NCBI RefSeq assembly: GCF_037482285.1
Contig: NZ_JBBEYB010000010.1
Coordinates: forward strand, 53,427 to 117,426
DNA: 64,000 bases
Source of the DNA: Aquabacterium sp029268225
GTDB taxonomy: Bacteria; Pseudomonadota; Gammaproteobacteria; Burkholderiales; Burkholderiaceae_C
Direction: 5' to 3'
In this document: positions 1 to 9,433 of the stretch, piece by piece
How the letters are laid out: every line of letters begins with the position of its first letter
Numbering within the stretch: position 1 is the stretch's first letter
Translations under genes and position numbers: made by a program
Notes under the pieces: generated by a model
What the model saw: only the letters and a program-made list of their open reading frames with translations
The model's database searches: none
Told to the model about the DNA's origin: nothing

Positions 1-458
1 ATGAGGTCGATGTCGGAAGAAACGTTCAGTTCCCGCCCACCGAGCTTGCCCATGCCGATGACCCACATGTCGATGCGCTGGCCGTTGGCGTCGAGGGGGG
101 CGCCGTGTTTGAGGTCGAGCTCGGCTTCGGCGGCGGCCAGAGCGTGGTCCAGCGTGACTTCAGCCAACTCGGTCACGGAGGCGGTGATCTCCAGCATGGG
201 GGCGCCGCCTTCGACGTCCAGGCATGCCAGGCGTTCCATGACGAGGTGGCGGGCCACGCGCAGGGCCGAGCCCAACTCGCGCCCTTGCTCACGCAGATGG
301 TCGATCAGGGTCGTGATCTCGGCGGTGCGGGGCGTGCTGGGAGCCGTCTGGGCGAACCGGGTGATCTCGTCGGCGTAGCGGCGGCGGACACGTTGGACGT
401 AGCGGGAGTGGGCCGCAGGGGTGGCGGTCGGTACCGCATCGAATGGGAAATCAATCAT
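1..458 (-). CDS. glnE: Glutamine synthetase adenylyltransferase, N-terminal part (cut by window edge)
   Basis: GlnE adds AMP to, and removes it from, glutamine synthetase in response to PII, setting ammonia assimilation in the cytoplasm. Only about 152 N-terminal residues are present; the gene runs off the left edge. The reading frame ends in GMGKLGGRELNVSSDIDL, the nucleotidyltransferase signature with the DxD metal-binding pair of the adenylyl-removing domain, at the distance from the start expected for the family. The ATG at 458 is the first in frame and fits the usual GlnE N-terminus. It is divergent from yhdP with about 128 bp between the starts. The family call is firm; the remainder of the protein cannot be seen. 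Confidence 0.9.
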   Translation of the reverse strand, partial: MIDFPFDAVPTATPAAHSRYVQRVRRRYADEITRFAQTAPSTPRTAEITTLIDHLREQGRELGSALRVARHLVMERLACLDVEGGAPMLEITASVTELAEVTLDHALAAAEAELDLKHGAPLDANGQRIDMWVIGMGKLGGRELNVSSDIDL

Positions 459-586
459 GGACCGTGTCGCCGGCGAAGAGGTCTGTGCTAGGGTTATCGG
501 TTGTCGATCCCTGGGGCTGTACTGGCAATGGTAGAGCAGCAGTCAGGCCACGTTGTAGGTGGTTCGACGGATGAACTGTCTGATCC

Positions 587-3500
587 ATGTCTGAAACTCC
601 TGCTTCTCCTGAGCATTCACCGAGCGCTGTGCCCCGGCGACACCATCCCTTGTGGTCCTCTGCCCTGATCATGGGGCTGGCCACTCGACGCGTGGTCCGC
701 ATGGGCTTGAGCTTGATGGGGGCGGTGTTGTTGCTGGCGGCCGTGGCGTGGGCGGTGTTGCTATTTCAGATTCTGCCCCGTATTGGAGACTGGCGGCAGG
801 ACGTTGCCGAACAAGCCACGCGGGCATTAGGGGTGACGGTGCGCATTGGCGCTTTGCAGGGGCATGCCGATGGCATGTGGCCGGTGCTGAGCCTGCGGCA
901 AGTCGAACTGTTGGACGATCGGGGGCAGGTGGCCTTGTCCTTGCCGGAGGTGTCGGCACGGGTGTCGTTGGCCACCTTGTCACCTCAGGCGCTGTGGGCG
1001 GGCGAGGTGCGTCTGGATCGCCTGGAGTTGCTGCGTCCGGATCTGGATGTGCGTCGCGACCGCCAGGGGCAGTTGCATGTGGCGGGCCTGCGTGTGTCGA
1101 GCCAGCCTTCGGGAGCGGATGGCACGTCGGCGGGGGCCGATTGGGTGTTGTCGCAATCCCTCATTCGGATTCGCGGGGGCAGTGTCCGCTGGACTGACGA
1201 GCTCCGCGGCCGTCCCACCTTGCGGCTGCAGGGGGTGGAGGTGGCATTGCGCCATGGCCTTGGGCTGGGTCGACGCCACCATGAATTGAGCCTGACTGCG
1301 ACGCCGCCGTCGGAGTTTGGCCAGGCGTTGCGTTTGAACATGCGCATGCGCCAGCCTCTTTGGGCTTTGGGCGAGCAGGCCCGGTGGTGGCAAAGCTGGT
1401 GGCCCACGCTCACCCGTCCCAGCCAGTGGCAGCGTTGGACCGGGTCCTGGGTGCTGGACATGCCTCATGTGACCGTGCAGACCTTGCAGCGTCACGTCGA
1501 TCTGCCAGTCGAGGTGCGTGGCGGACAGGGCGCCGTGCGGGCGGAGCTGAGTTTGCGTGACGGGCGCCTGGCCGGTGGTGCGCTGCAACTGGCGCTCCAG
1601 GGGGTCGATGTGCGCCTGGCGCCGGAGTTGGCGCCACTGAGTTTTCGCCGTCTGACGGGACGCCTGAGCCTGGATCATCGGGCAGACCAGACTGGACTGG
1701 CATTTGAGCAGCTGGCGTTTGAGCTCACGGATGGACTGTCGTGGCCCGCCAGCGAGGGGCGTTTGGTGTGGCGGCATGCATCCGACCCCTTGGTGGATGT
1801 GGCCAAGGCTTGGCATCAGACGCGTGGTGGCCAGGCGCAGGCAGAGCATCTGGACCTGGCTCTGTTGGCGCGCGTGGCCGATCGCTTGCCCTTGGCGCTC
1901 GCGCATCGTCAACTTTTGCAGGAGCTGGCCCCGCAAGGGGTGGTGTCCGACCTGGATCTGAGCTGGGAGGGCGCTGCCACCGCGCCTTCGCGCTATCGCG
2001 TCAAGGCCCGTGTTCAGGGACTGGGGTTGGCAGAGTCCCGTGAGGGCATGCGACCCGGGCTGGCACAGGCGGATGTCATGGTGTCTGCCACCGACGCCGG
2101 TGGGCGAGCGGATCTGGCCATGAAGCAGGGGTGGTTGTCGTTTCCTGGCGTGTTCGAGGAGCCCCGGATTCCGCTGGATCGGCTCGATGCGCGAGTGGAG
2201 TGGTCCAGGCAGCCCGGGGGCGGGGGGGCTGCGCCCGCAGACTGGTCCGTGCGCGTGAGCAAAGCCAGCTTTGCCAACGCGGACGCAGAAGGTGAGCTGG
2301 AGGCCTCCTGGCGAACGGCCAAAGCCGGTGAGCGCAATGCTCAGGGGCAGGCCATGTCACATCTGCCTGGTGTGCTGGACATGACTGGGCGCCTGGCGCG
2401 CGGTGAGGCCACCCGGGTGTGGCGCTACCTGCCCTTGAGCATCCCCCCGGATACCCGCGACTACGTGCGGCAGGCGTTTCGCAGCGGTCACGCGGAGGAT
2501 GTGACTTTCGAGGTCAAGGGGGATCTGAACGCCTTCCCATTCAAGGACGATGTGGGCGGGCGGTTCCGTGTACGGGTGCCGGTCCGTCAGGTCGTCATGG
2601 ACTATGTGCCGCCAGCCTTGATGGGGGTGGCCGCGGACGCGCCCACGGGGTTCTGGCCTGCGTTCACCGCCTTGGAGGGCATGCTGCGTTTCGAGGGGCA
2701 GCGCATGCTGATCGACAACGCGCGCGCGCAACTCGGCACCATCGGCTCCGGGCGCTTTGCGCTCAACGAGGTCTCGGGGCGCATCGATGACATGGGCGCT
2801 GACGATCCGCACCTGACCATTCAGGGGCGCGGGGCTGGTCCCATGGACGACCTGTTGCGATTCCTGGCAACGTCGCCGGTCGGTGAGTGGACCGGGGGGG
2901 CGCTCAGCGCTGCGCGTGGCAGTGGCAGGGGGGCGTTGCAACTCTCCCTGGACATTCCGCTGAACCGAGGGGAAGACACCCGCATCCAAGGCCTGGTCAC
3001 CTTGACGGACAAGGATCAGGCGGGCATGCGACTGAGCCCTGCTATTCCGGCCTTCGCCGCGTTGCGCGGCACCATTGCGCTGACCGAGTCGAAGCTGGAC
3101 GTCCAGGCGCGCACCCGTGTCTGGGGGCAGGACATGGTGGTGCAGGGCAAGCGTGGCTCCGACGGTGTGGTGCGCTTCGCGGCCCGAGGGACCATGTCCG
3201 CCGAAGGGCTGAGGCAGGCCCAGGAGTACCCTGCTCTGGCCCGCTTGGCCAACCACCTGTCTGGCGAGACGCCGGTGAGCGTGAGCGTGGCGGCTGGCGC
3301 GCGCACCGAGGTCCAGGTGAACGCCAGTCTGCAAGGCATCAGCGCAACACTGCCAGCGCCGCTGACCAAGCCAGCCAGTGCCCTGTGGCCCTTGTCGGTG
3401 ACCTATCGGACCGAGGGGGAGCGTGGTGAGCAGGATGCGATCATCGTGGACGTCGGCAACCCACAGTCGCTGGCGATGACCCCGGCGCTCATGCCGCGCG

Positions 3501-4915
3501 TGCGCGTGGACCTGCGTCGCGATGTGAGCGGCGCCGAGGCACGTGTCCTGCGCGGACTCATCAGCCTGACACAAGCCGCGCCGGGGCAGTCCACTGCGCT
3601 GCCGTCATTGCCCGCCAAGGGGGTGGTGGCCCAGTGGCAGAGCCCCGCACTCGATCTGGACACCTGGTTGCCGGTGGTGCAGAGCTTCCGCGGTGGCTCG
3701 GAGGGCAGTGCGCCGGTCAGCTTGGCCGATGGCCTGCCCGATACCGTGAGCATCCAGACCGGTGCACTGACATTCCGTCAACGCACGCTCAAGGACGTCT
3801 CTGCCACCCTGGCCCATCCCAGCCCTCAGGTCTGGCGATTGCAGCTCAGTGCCGATCAGGTGGCGGGCCAGGTGGAATGGGCCCCGGACAGAACCGCCGA
3901 CAAATCCCCCTTGATCGCAGGCCCCTCCTCCACACGGTTGACCGCTCGTCTGTCTCGTTTGTCCATTCCCAACGCTGACGCGCAAGCCTTGCAGACCCAG
4001 GCCACCGCGCAGATGCTGTCGGGGGAGGCGGCCACCGAACTGCCGGCGCTGGACATCCAGATCGATCAGTTTGAATGGCGCGGCCTTGCGCTGGGGCGCC
4101 TGGAGGTGGAGGCACTCAACCGCTTGGTGCCCGTGGCGGGCAAGGGCGCGCTGCCCGAATGGCGCCTTCATCGCTTGCGCCTGAGCACGCCCGAAGCCCA
4201 GTTGGACGCCTCCGGCAACTGGGCTGCGCTGGGCACCCCGGGTCGACCGCGATCGGCCTTTGGCTTCACCCTGGACCTGCGCGACAGCGGGGCCCTGCTC
4301 ACCCGCTTGGGTCTGCCGCAAACGCTGCGAGGTGGCAAGGGCCAACTCACCGGGCAGGTCAACTGGCTGGGTTCACCCCTGGAGCCCGATCCATTGACGA
4401 TGTCCGGGGACATCAAGGTGCAGATCAACAGCGGACAGTTCCTCAAGGCCGATCCTGGCATGGCCAAACTCCTGGGTGTCTTGAGCCTGCAGTCCCTCCC
4501 TCGCCGCCTGACCCTGGATTTCCGCGATCTCTTCCAGCAAGGCTTTGCCTTTGATGCCATCGATGGTGACGTCAAGGTCACGCAGGGTGTGGCGGCCACG
4601 CGCAACCTGCGCATGCGCGGGGTGCAGGCGATCGTGCTGATGGAGGGGCAGGCCGATCTGGCTCAGGAAACGCAGAGCCTGCACGTGTTCGTGGTGCCGC
4701 AAATCAACGCCGAGGCGGCGTCGCTGGCCTATGCCGCCATCAATCCGGTCATTGGCATTGGCACCTTCATCGCACAGTATCTGCTGCGCAAACAGGTGGC
4801 CGATGCCAGCACCCAGGAGTTCATGATCACCGGCTCCTGGGCCGATCCGCACGTGGAAAAGCTGGAGCGCAAGCCCAAGCCTGCCGAGGTCACAACGCCC
4901 CAAAGACCTTCTTGA
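587..4915 (+). CDS. yhdP: YhdP family AsmA-like envelope protein
   Basis: This 1442-residue protein is an AsmA-like envelope protein of the YhdP type. In enterobacteria YhdP, TamB and YdbH form bridge-like carriers moving phospholipid to the outer membrane; that role is taken from the family. A short cytoplasmic N-terminus is followed by one hydrophobic segment (about residues 40-62, rich in L, A and V) and then a very long periplasmic region of alternating beta-rich stretches. The C-terminal AsmA-like part (about 1220-1400) contains FDAIDGDVKVTQGVAATRN and an amphipathic end with INPVIGIGTFIAQYLLRK. It is longer than E. coli YhdP (about 1270 residues). The ATG at 587 is used; an in-frame ATG at 671 just before the membrane segment is an alternative. 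It converges with the next gene, overlapping by 26 bp. Confidence 0.9.
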   Translation: MSETPASPEHSPSAVPRRHHPLWSSALIMGLATRRVVRMGLSLMGAVLLLAAVAWAVLLFQILPRIGDWRQDVAEQATRALGVTVRIGALQGHADGMWPVLSLRQVELLDDRGQVALSLPEVSARVSLATLSPQALWAGEVRLDRLELLRPDLDVRRDRQGQLHVAGLRVSSQPSGADGTSAGADWVLSQSLIRIRGGSVRWTDELRGRPTLRLQGVEVALRHGLGLGRRHHELSLTATPPSEFGQALRLNMRMRQPLWALGEQARWWQSWWPTLTRPSQWQRWTGSWVLDMPHVTVQTLQRHVDLPVEVRGGQGAVRAELSLRDGRLAGGALQLALQGVDVRLAPELAPLSFRRLTGRLSLDHRADQTGLAFEQLAFELTDGLSWPASEGRLVWRHASDPLVDVAKAWHQTRGGQAQAEHLDLALLARVADRLPLALAHRQLLQELAPQGVVSDLDLSWEGAATAPSRYRVKARVQGLGLAESREGMRPGLAQADVMVSATDAGGRADLAMKQGWLSFPGVFEEPRIPLDRLDARVEWSRQPGGGGAAPADWSVRVSKASFANADAEGELEASWRTAKAGERNAQGQAMSHLPGVLDMTGRLARGEATRVWRYLPLSIPPDTRDYVRQAFRSGHAEDVTFEVKGDLNAFPFKDDVGGRFRVRVPVRQVVMDYVPPALMGVAADAPTGFWPAFTALEGMLRFEGQRMLIDNARAQLGTIGSGRFALNEVSGRIDDMGADDPHLTIQGRGAGPMDDLLRFLATSPVGEWTGGALSAARGSGRGALQLSLDIPLNRGEDTRIQGLVTLTDKDQAGMRLSPAIPAFAALRGTIALTESKLDVQARTRVWGQDMVVQGKRGSDGVVRFAARGTMSAEGLRQAQEYPALARLANHLSGETPVSVSVAAGARTEVQVNASLQGISATLPAPLTKPASALWPLSVTYRTEGERGEQDAIIVDVGNPQSLAMTPALMPRVRVDLRRDVSGAEARVLRGLISLTQAAPGQSTALPSLPAKGVVAQWQSPALDLDTWLPVVQSFRGGSEGSAPVSLADGLPDTVSIQTGALTFRQRTLKDVSATLAHPSPQVWRLQLSADQVAGQVEWAPDRTADKSPLIAGPSSTRLTARLSRLSIPNADAQALQTQATAQMLSGEAATELPALDIQIDQFEWRGLALGRLEVEALNRLVPVAGKGALPEWRLHRLRLSTPEAQLDASGNWAALGTPGRPRSAFGFTLDLRDSGALLTRLGLPQTLRGGKGQLTGQVNWLGSPLEPDPLTMSGDIKVQINSGQFLKADPGMAKLLGVLSLQSLPRRLTLDFRDLFQQGFAFDAIDGDVKVTQGVAATRNLRMRGVQAIVLMEGQADLAQETQSLHVFVVPQINAEAASLAYAAINPVIGIGTFIAQYLLRKQVADASTQEFMITGSWADPHVEKLERKPKPAEVTTPQRPS

Positions 4916-5579
4916 GCAAAGCGCTGCCTGTGCCGACCGGATCCTGGCGGATATTGCGCTCTTCTTCGCCGATCACCATGTACAAGGCGTCCAGTGCCTT
5001 GCCGGTGACGTGATCTTGCAAGGTTGCCCCCTGACCCTTGAGCAGGCCAAACTGCTGCGCCTTGCCGGCCAGATCGTTGTAACGCTGGGTGACCGACAGC
5101 TTCTCCAGAGACCTGTTCACCACTGGTTGGAACTGCACCGTCAGCGGTTCACGTGTCTTGCGGGCAAAGTACGCCGTGACCGCGTTGTCACCGCCTTGCA
5201 AGATACCGACCGCGTCCTGCACGCTCATGTCCTTGATCGCCTTGCTCAACAGTGGGCGAGCCAACGCCACGGCCTGCTCGGCGGCATGGTTCATCGCTTC
5301 GGTGAGTTGCTGCAGCTGCTTGCCCCTTCCCATGGCCTGCAACAGTGGGGCGGCCTGATCCAGAGGGGAGGGTAGATCGATGCGCACCCGCTCGTTGGTC
5401 AAAAAGCCGTTGTGCGCCCCCAGTTGAGACACGGCCACCTCTGCCCCCTTGTCGAGGGCCGCCCGCAAGGCAGCCGTGGCATCCTTGCTGCTGAAGGCCG
5501 CCGCCCACCCTGTTGCAGGCAGGGTGACCAGACCGAGGCACCAGACCCCGGCAGATGACAATACACTGCGACGTTTCAT
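4890..5579 (-). CDS. DUF4197 family exported protein
   Basis: A 229-residue protein of the DUF4197 family, found widely in proteobacteria and of unknown function. The N-terminus MKRRSVLSS followed by a hydrophobic stretch and an AAA site around residue 28 is a signal peptide, possibly Tat-like because of the RR. The mature part is helical and has the family features: FLTNERVRI, an MSVQDAVGILQGGDNAVTAYF block, QRYNDL, and DHVTGKALDALYMVIGEEE near the C-terminus. The start is supported by an AGGAAA ribosome-binding site. The gene converges on yhdP (26-bp overlap) and is divergent from the TlpA-like gene. Family certain, role unknown. Confidence 0.88.
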   Translation of the reverse strand: MKRRSVLSSAGVWCLGLVTLPATGWAAAFSSKDATAALRAALDKGAEVAVSQLGAHNGFLTNERVRIDLPSPLDQAAPLLQAMGRGKQLQQLTEAMNHAAEQAVALARPLLSKAIKDMSVQDAVGILQGGDNAVTAYFARKTREPLTVQFQPVVNRSLEKLSVTQRYNDLAGKAQQFGLLKGQGATLQDHVTGKALDALYMVIGEEERNIRQDPVGTGSALLKKVFGAL

Positions 5580-5612
5580 GATGTTTCCTTTCTGCTTGCT
5601 GTGGTGACACCC

Positions 5613-6110
5613 ATGCCGATGAGCCGCCGTCTGTTGATCCTGGGCCTGCCTGTGCTGTTGAGTGCCTGCTTCTCAGGCACCCGCTCCGATTTGCCGGATT
5701 TGCCCTTCACCCAGCTGGATGGCAGCCAGCATCGCACAAGCGTGTTCAAAGGCAAAGTGACCGTGCTCAACTTCTGGGCCACCAGTTGCACCACATGTGT
5801 CAAGGAAATGCCGCAGATCGTGGCCACCCACCAGCGCTTTCAGTCGCAGGGGTTGGAGACGCTGGCTGTCGCCATGTCCTACGATCCGCCCGCTTACGTC
5901 ATGCAATTCGCGCAAACGCGTCAGCTTCCGTTTCGTGTGGCCATTGACCACGATGGCAGTCTTGCCAAGGCTTTCGGGGATGTGCAACTCACCCCCACCA
6001 CCTTGGTGATCAACCGCGAGGGCAAGGTGGTCAAGCGCTACGTGGGCGAACCTGATTTCGATGCCATGCACAAGCTGCTGGGGCAGTTGTTGAGCCAGTC
6101 CGCCAGCTGA
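5613..6110 (+). CDS. TlpA-like thioredoxin-fold lipoprotein
   Basis: A periplasmic thiol-disulfide oxidoreductase of the TlpA/ResA/AhpC-TSA type, about 165 residues. A short hydrophobic leader ends in the lipobox LSAC, so it is probably a lipoprotein. The active-site motif is WATSCTTC (CxxC with Thr-Thr), followed by VKEMPQ, and the cis-Pro loop is LTPTTLVINREG. Such proteins reduce disulfides, often for cytochrome c maturation or peroxide defence, but nothing nearby identifies the substrate. The start is uncertain: GTG codons at 5601/5604 and ATGs at 5613 and 5619 are all in frame, with no strong ribosome-binding site. Only about 33 bp separate it from the divergent DUF4197 start. Confidence 0.87.
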   Translation: MPMSRRLLILGLPVLLSACFSGTRSDLPDLPFTQLDGSQHRTSVFKGKVTVLNFWATSCTTCVKEMPQIVATHQRFQSQGLETLAVAMSYDPPAYVMQFAQTRQLPFRVAIDHDGSLAKAFGDVQLTPTTLVINREGKVVKRYVGEPDFDAMHKLLGQLLSQSAS

Positions 6111-6123
6111 CGGGGGCGGAGGC

Positions 6124-6762
6124 ATGCGCAGCGCAGTACATGGGGCCCGCAAGGCATCCCCACGCGGCCGTCACTTGGGCTGGCTTTTGGGACTCTTGGC
6201 GCTGAGTGCCTGCTCCCCCGCGCTCGACTGGCGTGAGCTGCGTCCAGCAGAAGCGCACGGTCTGCGGGCGATGTTCCCTTGTCAGCCTGACCTCGTGACA
6301 CGCACCGTTTCCCTGCCCGGCATGGCGCAGCCCTTGCCCATGCAGATGTGGTCCTGCCAGACGGGCGAGACGACTTGGGCCCTCAGCCGTGTGCAGGTCA
6401 AGGAAGTGACCGACGTGGGGCCGACCTTGGCCGCCCTGGCGCGTGTCATGCAAGACAACTTGCAGGCTGCCAGCCAGATGGCGGGTGGCACAACCCCGGT
6501 GAGCGTGACCCCACTGGGGGCTGTGCAGGTGCTGGGCATGACGCCGCAGCCACAAGCGAAAGGGTGGCGCTTCCAGGCGCGACGTGTCGATGGCTGGGGC
6601 AGGCCCCTGGACATGCGCGTCACCGCGTGGCATTTTGCCCACGGCCTGCAGATTTTTCAGGCGTCGGTGTCGCGTCCGGTCGGTTCAGGCGGGACAGAAC
6701 CACATGGCACGGCGCAAGATGCGGAGTCGTCCTTTCGGGACGGTTTTCAGTTCCCTGGTTGA
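6124..6762 (+). CDS. Hypothetical lipoprotein
   Basis: A 212-residue protein I do not recognise. A basic N-terminus, a hydrophobic stretch and the lipobox LSAC (about residues 27-30) mark it as a lipoprotein. The mature part has a small Cys pair (FPCQPD and WSCQTGE) and a beta-rich body with a repeated MAQPLPMQ/TPQPQAKG feel, ending FRDGFQFPG. The start is well supported by GGAGG directly upstream, 13 bp after the tlpA-like stop, so the two genes are probably co-transcribed. No function is assigned. Confidence 0.75.
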   Translation: MRSAVHGARKASPRGRHLGWLLGLLALSACSPALDWRELRPAEAHGLRAMFPCQPDLVTRTVSLPGMAQPLPMQMWSCQTGETTWALSRVQVKEVTDVGPTLAALARVMQDNLQAASQMAGGTTPVSVTPLGAVQVLGMTPQPQAKGWRFQARRVDGWGRPLDMRVTAWHFAHGLQIFQASVSRPVGSGGTEPHGTAQDAESSFRDGFQFPG

Positions 6763-6780
6763 TCTCTCACCGTCTGTCTC

Positions 6781-7242
6781 ATGCCCGGCCTGTTCATCAT
6801 CGCGCACGCCCCCCTGGCCTCAGCCCTGAAGCTGGCCGCCGGACACTGTTTTCCTGAAATGGCGCAGCACTTGCAAGCGCTGGATGTGCCGCCCAACCTG
6901 CCATGCGAGGAGTTGGAGGCACAGGCGCGTGTCCTGCTGGGGATGGCGCAGAGCTCCGACGCCCGTGGTGAAGTCTTGATCCTCACCGATGTGTTCGGTG
7001 CTACCCCCTGCAACACCGTTCAACGCCTGGCAGACGGACAGCAGGTGAAAGTGATCACCGGGGTCAATGTGCCCATGCTGTGGCGCGCCCTCAACTACGC
7101 CAGCGAACCCCTTGACACGCTGGTCACGCGCGCCCTGGCTGGCGGCACCCAGGGTGTCATGCAGATTGCCTCCAGTCGGCCGCAAAACCAGGCCAGCCAA
7201 CCTACCAGCCATGATCAAGACCACCGCCAACATCAGCAATAA
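6781..7242 (+). CDS. PTS EIIA component, mannose-family type
   Basis: A 153-residue cytoplasmic phosphotransferase protein of the mannose/fructose EIIA (EIIA-Man) fold. MPGLFIIAHAPLASAL carries the phosphorylatable histidine at position 9, and LILTDVFGATPCN is the second conserved block. In Burkholderiales such an EIIA precedes HPr and enzyme I and is thought to work in regulation rather than sugar uptake. The last 32 bases overlap the HPr start, so the two are translationally coupled. No EIIB/C/D genes are nearby. The C-terminal tail, rich in Q, H and S, is longer than usual. Confidence 0.88.
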   Translation: MPGLFIIAHAPLASALKLAAGHCFPEMAQHLQALDVPPNLPCEELEAQARVLLGMAQSSDARGEVLILTDVFGATPCNTVQRLADGQQVKVITGVNVPMLWRALNYASEPLDTLVTRALAGGTQGVMQIASSRPQNQASQPTSHDQDHRQHQQ

Positions 7243-7480
7243 GCTGGGCCTGCACGCCCGTGCCTCGGCCAAACTCACCAAGCTGGCCAGCAGCTTTCCC
7301 TGTGAAGTGTTCATGAGCCGCAACGACCGCCGCGTCAATGCCAAAAGCATCATGGGCGTGATGATGCTGGCTGCCGGCCTCGGCAGCACCGTGGAAATCG
7401 AGTGCGACGGCCCGAAAGAAGAGGAGGCCATGAAGGCCTTGCTGGCGCTGATCAACGACAAGTTTGGCGAGGGCGAATAA
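7211..7480 (+). CDS. ptsH: Phosphocarrier protein HPr
   Basis: An 89-residue HPr. The active-site block KLGLHARAS puts the phosphorylated histidine at residue 15, and the regulatory serine is at 46 in KSIMGVMML, the usual HPr spacing. HPr passes phosphate from enzyme I to EIIA proteins. The ATG at 7211 lies inside the 3' end of the EIIA gene. In most beta-proteobacteria ptsI follows directly; here the next gene is an outer-membrane protein, so enzyme I must be elsewhere or missing. Confidence 0.95.
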   Translation: MIKTTANISNKLGLHARASAKLTKLASSFPCEVFMSRNDRRVNAKSIMGVMMLAAGLGSTVEIECDGPKEEEAMKALLALINDKFGEGE

Positions 7481-7684
7481 CCCGACGAGGGTTTACCCTG
7501 GATCTGCTGCGAAATTGTCACAAGTTCGCGCAAAACCGTGATTTTTTGTTGCGCCCATACAGCAGGCTTTGTGCCCAGACGTAAGTTCTCAAGGCAAAGT
7601 TGGCTCATCCCGCAAAGGGGGGTGATCAGACATCCGTCCCCATTTGCGACTCACAGACTTGATCCCGTGTACCAAGGAGTCACA

Positions 7685-8731
7685 ATGCCCCGTTCCTCTT
7701 CTGCCTCGTCGTTCTACCGCGCCCCGCTGAAGGCGTCTGCCCTGGTGCTGGCCCTGGCCGCTGCCACCAGCGCCATGGCCGCTGAAAACGGTAACCAACG
7801 TTACTCCGCCGGTATCGGTGGCAGCGACATGACCACGCCCGTGGTGCCAGGTTTGTACTTCCAGGCACCGATGGTGAAGTACCACGCTGACAAGATCAAA
7901 GGCAACGATGGTAAGCAACTGACCAATTATGTGAACCCGGCTTACCGTGCCAAGGTGTCTATTGACGCCGACACCTATGCCGTTTTGCCTCGCTTGACCT
8001 ACATCAGCAGCCATCATTTTTTGGGTGCCAACGTGGGCGTGACCGCCATGCTGCCTATCGTAAAGCGTAAGGCGACTTTCGGCCTGACGACTGGTAACGC
8101 CACTGTGGACGGGCTGGCGGGCCTGTCTTCGGTGGCCGCAGGAATGAGCGGCTCCGAAACTGGCATTGCTGACCTGGAGATTTCGCCGGTCATGCACTGG
8201 GAAATCGGGGATCACCAGTCGGTCACCTTTGCACCGACCGTCGTGATGCCCCTGGGCGACTTCAAGGCCACTCAGCGCGTGAACACGGGCTTCGGCGACT
8301 ACTACACCTTCCGTCCGTCCGTGCAATACGCTTTCATCGGCGATGGCTGGGACCTGGGCGGCCGTGCCGTGATGTCGTTCAACACCCGCAACAAGGACAC
8401 GGGCTATTACAGCGGCAAGATCTTCAACTTTGACTGGCAGGCGATGGCCTTCGTGTCGGAGGACATTCGCGTTGGCGTGCAGGGTTACTTCGTGCGACAG
8501 CTTCAAGCGGACACCCTGACTCCGGCGCCGACCCTGGCCAATGCGATGACGCAGAAAATGCTGGCGGACCAGCAGGGCAACAAGGCCAGCGTCAACGCCA
8601 TCGGCCCTGCCGTCGCCTGGTTGATGAACGGCGGTGAAATGCTGATCGAAGGCAAGTTCATCAAGGAATTCGGTGCCAAGAACCGCACCGAAGGTCAGGC
8701 CTTCTGGCTGACCATTTCCAAGCCCCTGTGA
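7685..8731 (+). CDS. Outer-membrane protein of the MetA-pathway/SphA-like family
   Basis: A 348-residue outer-membrane beta-barrel protein of the family named for the phenol meta-degradation pathway (COG4313/SphA-like), often found near hydrophobic-substrate metabolism genes. A signal peptide ends near SAMAAENGN. The body has alternating strands with LPRLTYISSHHFLGANVGV, SVTFAPTVVMPLGDF and PSVQYAFIGDGWDLGGRAV, and ends in an aromatic/hydrophobic terminal strand. The ATG at 7685 is chosen because AAGGAG lies at 7674-7679; an in-frame extension to 7538 lacks a signal-like start. The 204 bp after HPr show no terminator or promoter I can defend. Confidence 0.83.
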   Translation: MPRSSSASSFYRAPLKASALVLALAAATSAMAAENGNQRYSAGIGGSDMTTPVVPGLYFQAPMVKYHADKIKGNDGKQLTNYVNPAYRAKVSIDADTYAVLPRLTYISSHHFLGANVGVTAMLPIVKRKATFGLTTGNATVDGLAGLSSVAAGMSGSETGIADLEISPVMHWEIGDHQSVTFAPTVVMPLGDFKATQRVNTGFGDYYTFRPSVQYAFIGDGWDLGGRAVMSFNTRNKDTGYYSGKIFNFDWQAMAFVSEDIRVGVQGYFVRQLQADTLTPAPTLANAMTQKMLADQQGNKASVNAIGPAVAWLMNGGEMLIEGKFIKEFGAKNRTEGQAFWLTISKPL

Positions 8732-8763
8732 TCTTGCCCCCTTTCTGTCTGGAGGTATGACCC

Positions 8764-9411
8764 ATGCACGATGAACGTCAAAAGCCGGAAGCCATCAACA
8801 CCCTGCGTCGCCAGTTGACCATGGGTGCAGCGGTTTCGACGCTCCTGCCTTGGGCCGCACCGGCCATGGCTCAGCAAGCGTCCTTGGAGGGGGTCGATCT
8901 GGCCCCGACCGTGACCGCCTACGGCCAAAAGCTGGTGCTCAATGGCTCTGCCGTGCGCAAGCGCGGCTACTTCAAGGCCGACGTCACGGCCTTGTATCTG
9001 CCCGAGAAGATGTCCTCGCCCGATGCCATCTACAAGCTCGATGGCGTGCGTCGCATCCAGCTCAACATCTTGCGTCGGTTCACATCGTCCACGATCACGC
9101 GCATCTTCCTGGCCGACTTCAAGGAGGCTGCCACCGAGGAAGAATTCAAGCGTCTGATTGGCCCGATCGGGCAGATCGGCGCCGCGTACGCCAACGTCAA
9201 GGAAGTCGTCAAGGGCGATGTGGTGAACCTGGATTGGGTGCCCGGCCGTGGCTGGTTGGCCACTCACAATGGGAAATCGCTCAACGAAGTGGATGGCAAG
9301 CCGCTGGTCATCAAGGACGAACTGGCCTACCAGATCTACATGCGCATGTACATTGGTCAAGGCGCACCGGCCGATCTCCGCAATGGTCTGCTTGGGCTGA
9401 CCAAGGGCTGA
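8764..9411 (+). CDS. Chalcone isomerase-like exported protein
   Basis: A 215-residue protein of the bacterial chalcone-isomerase-like family, whose members bind hydrophobic ligands but rarely have proven isomerase activity. A signal peptide ends in PAMAQQ. The fold blocks are GYFKADVTALYLP, RIQLNILRRFTSST, GDVVNLDWVPGRGW and a terminal AYQIYMRMYIGQGAPADLRNGL. It lies 32 bp downstream of the SphA-like gene on the same strand, so the two probably form a unit dealing with a lipid-like compound; that last step is inference. Confidence 0.8.
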   Translation: MHDERQKPEAINTLRRQLTMGAAVSTLLPWAAPAMAQQASLEGVDLAPTVTAYGQKLVLNGSAVRKRGYFKADVTALYLPEKMSSPDAIYKLDGVRRIQLNILRRFTSSTITRIFLADFKEAATEEEFKRLIGPIGQIGAAYANVKEVVKGDVVNLDWVPGRGWLATHNGKSLNEVDGKPLVIKDELAYQIYMRMYIGQGAPADLRNGLLGLTKG

Positions 9412-9433
9412 TCGGACTTGACTGCCGCGCTGC

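Noticed and set aside
7589..8506. Long minus-strand open frame opposite the SphA-like gene
   Set aside because: Histidine/valine-rich translation without family features; a shadow of a strongly coding plus-strand gene.
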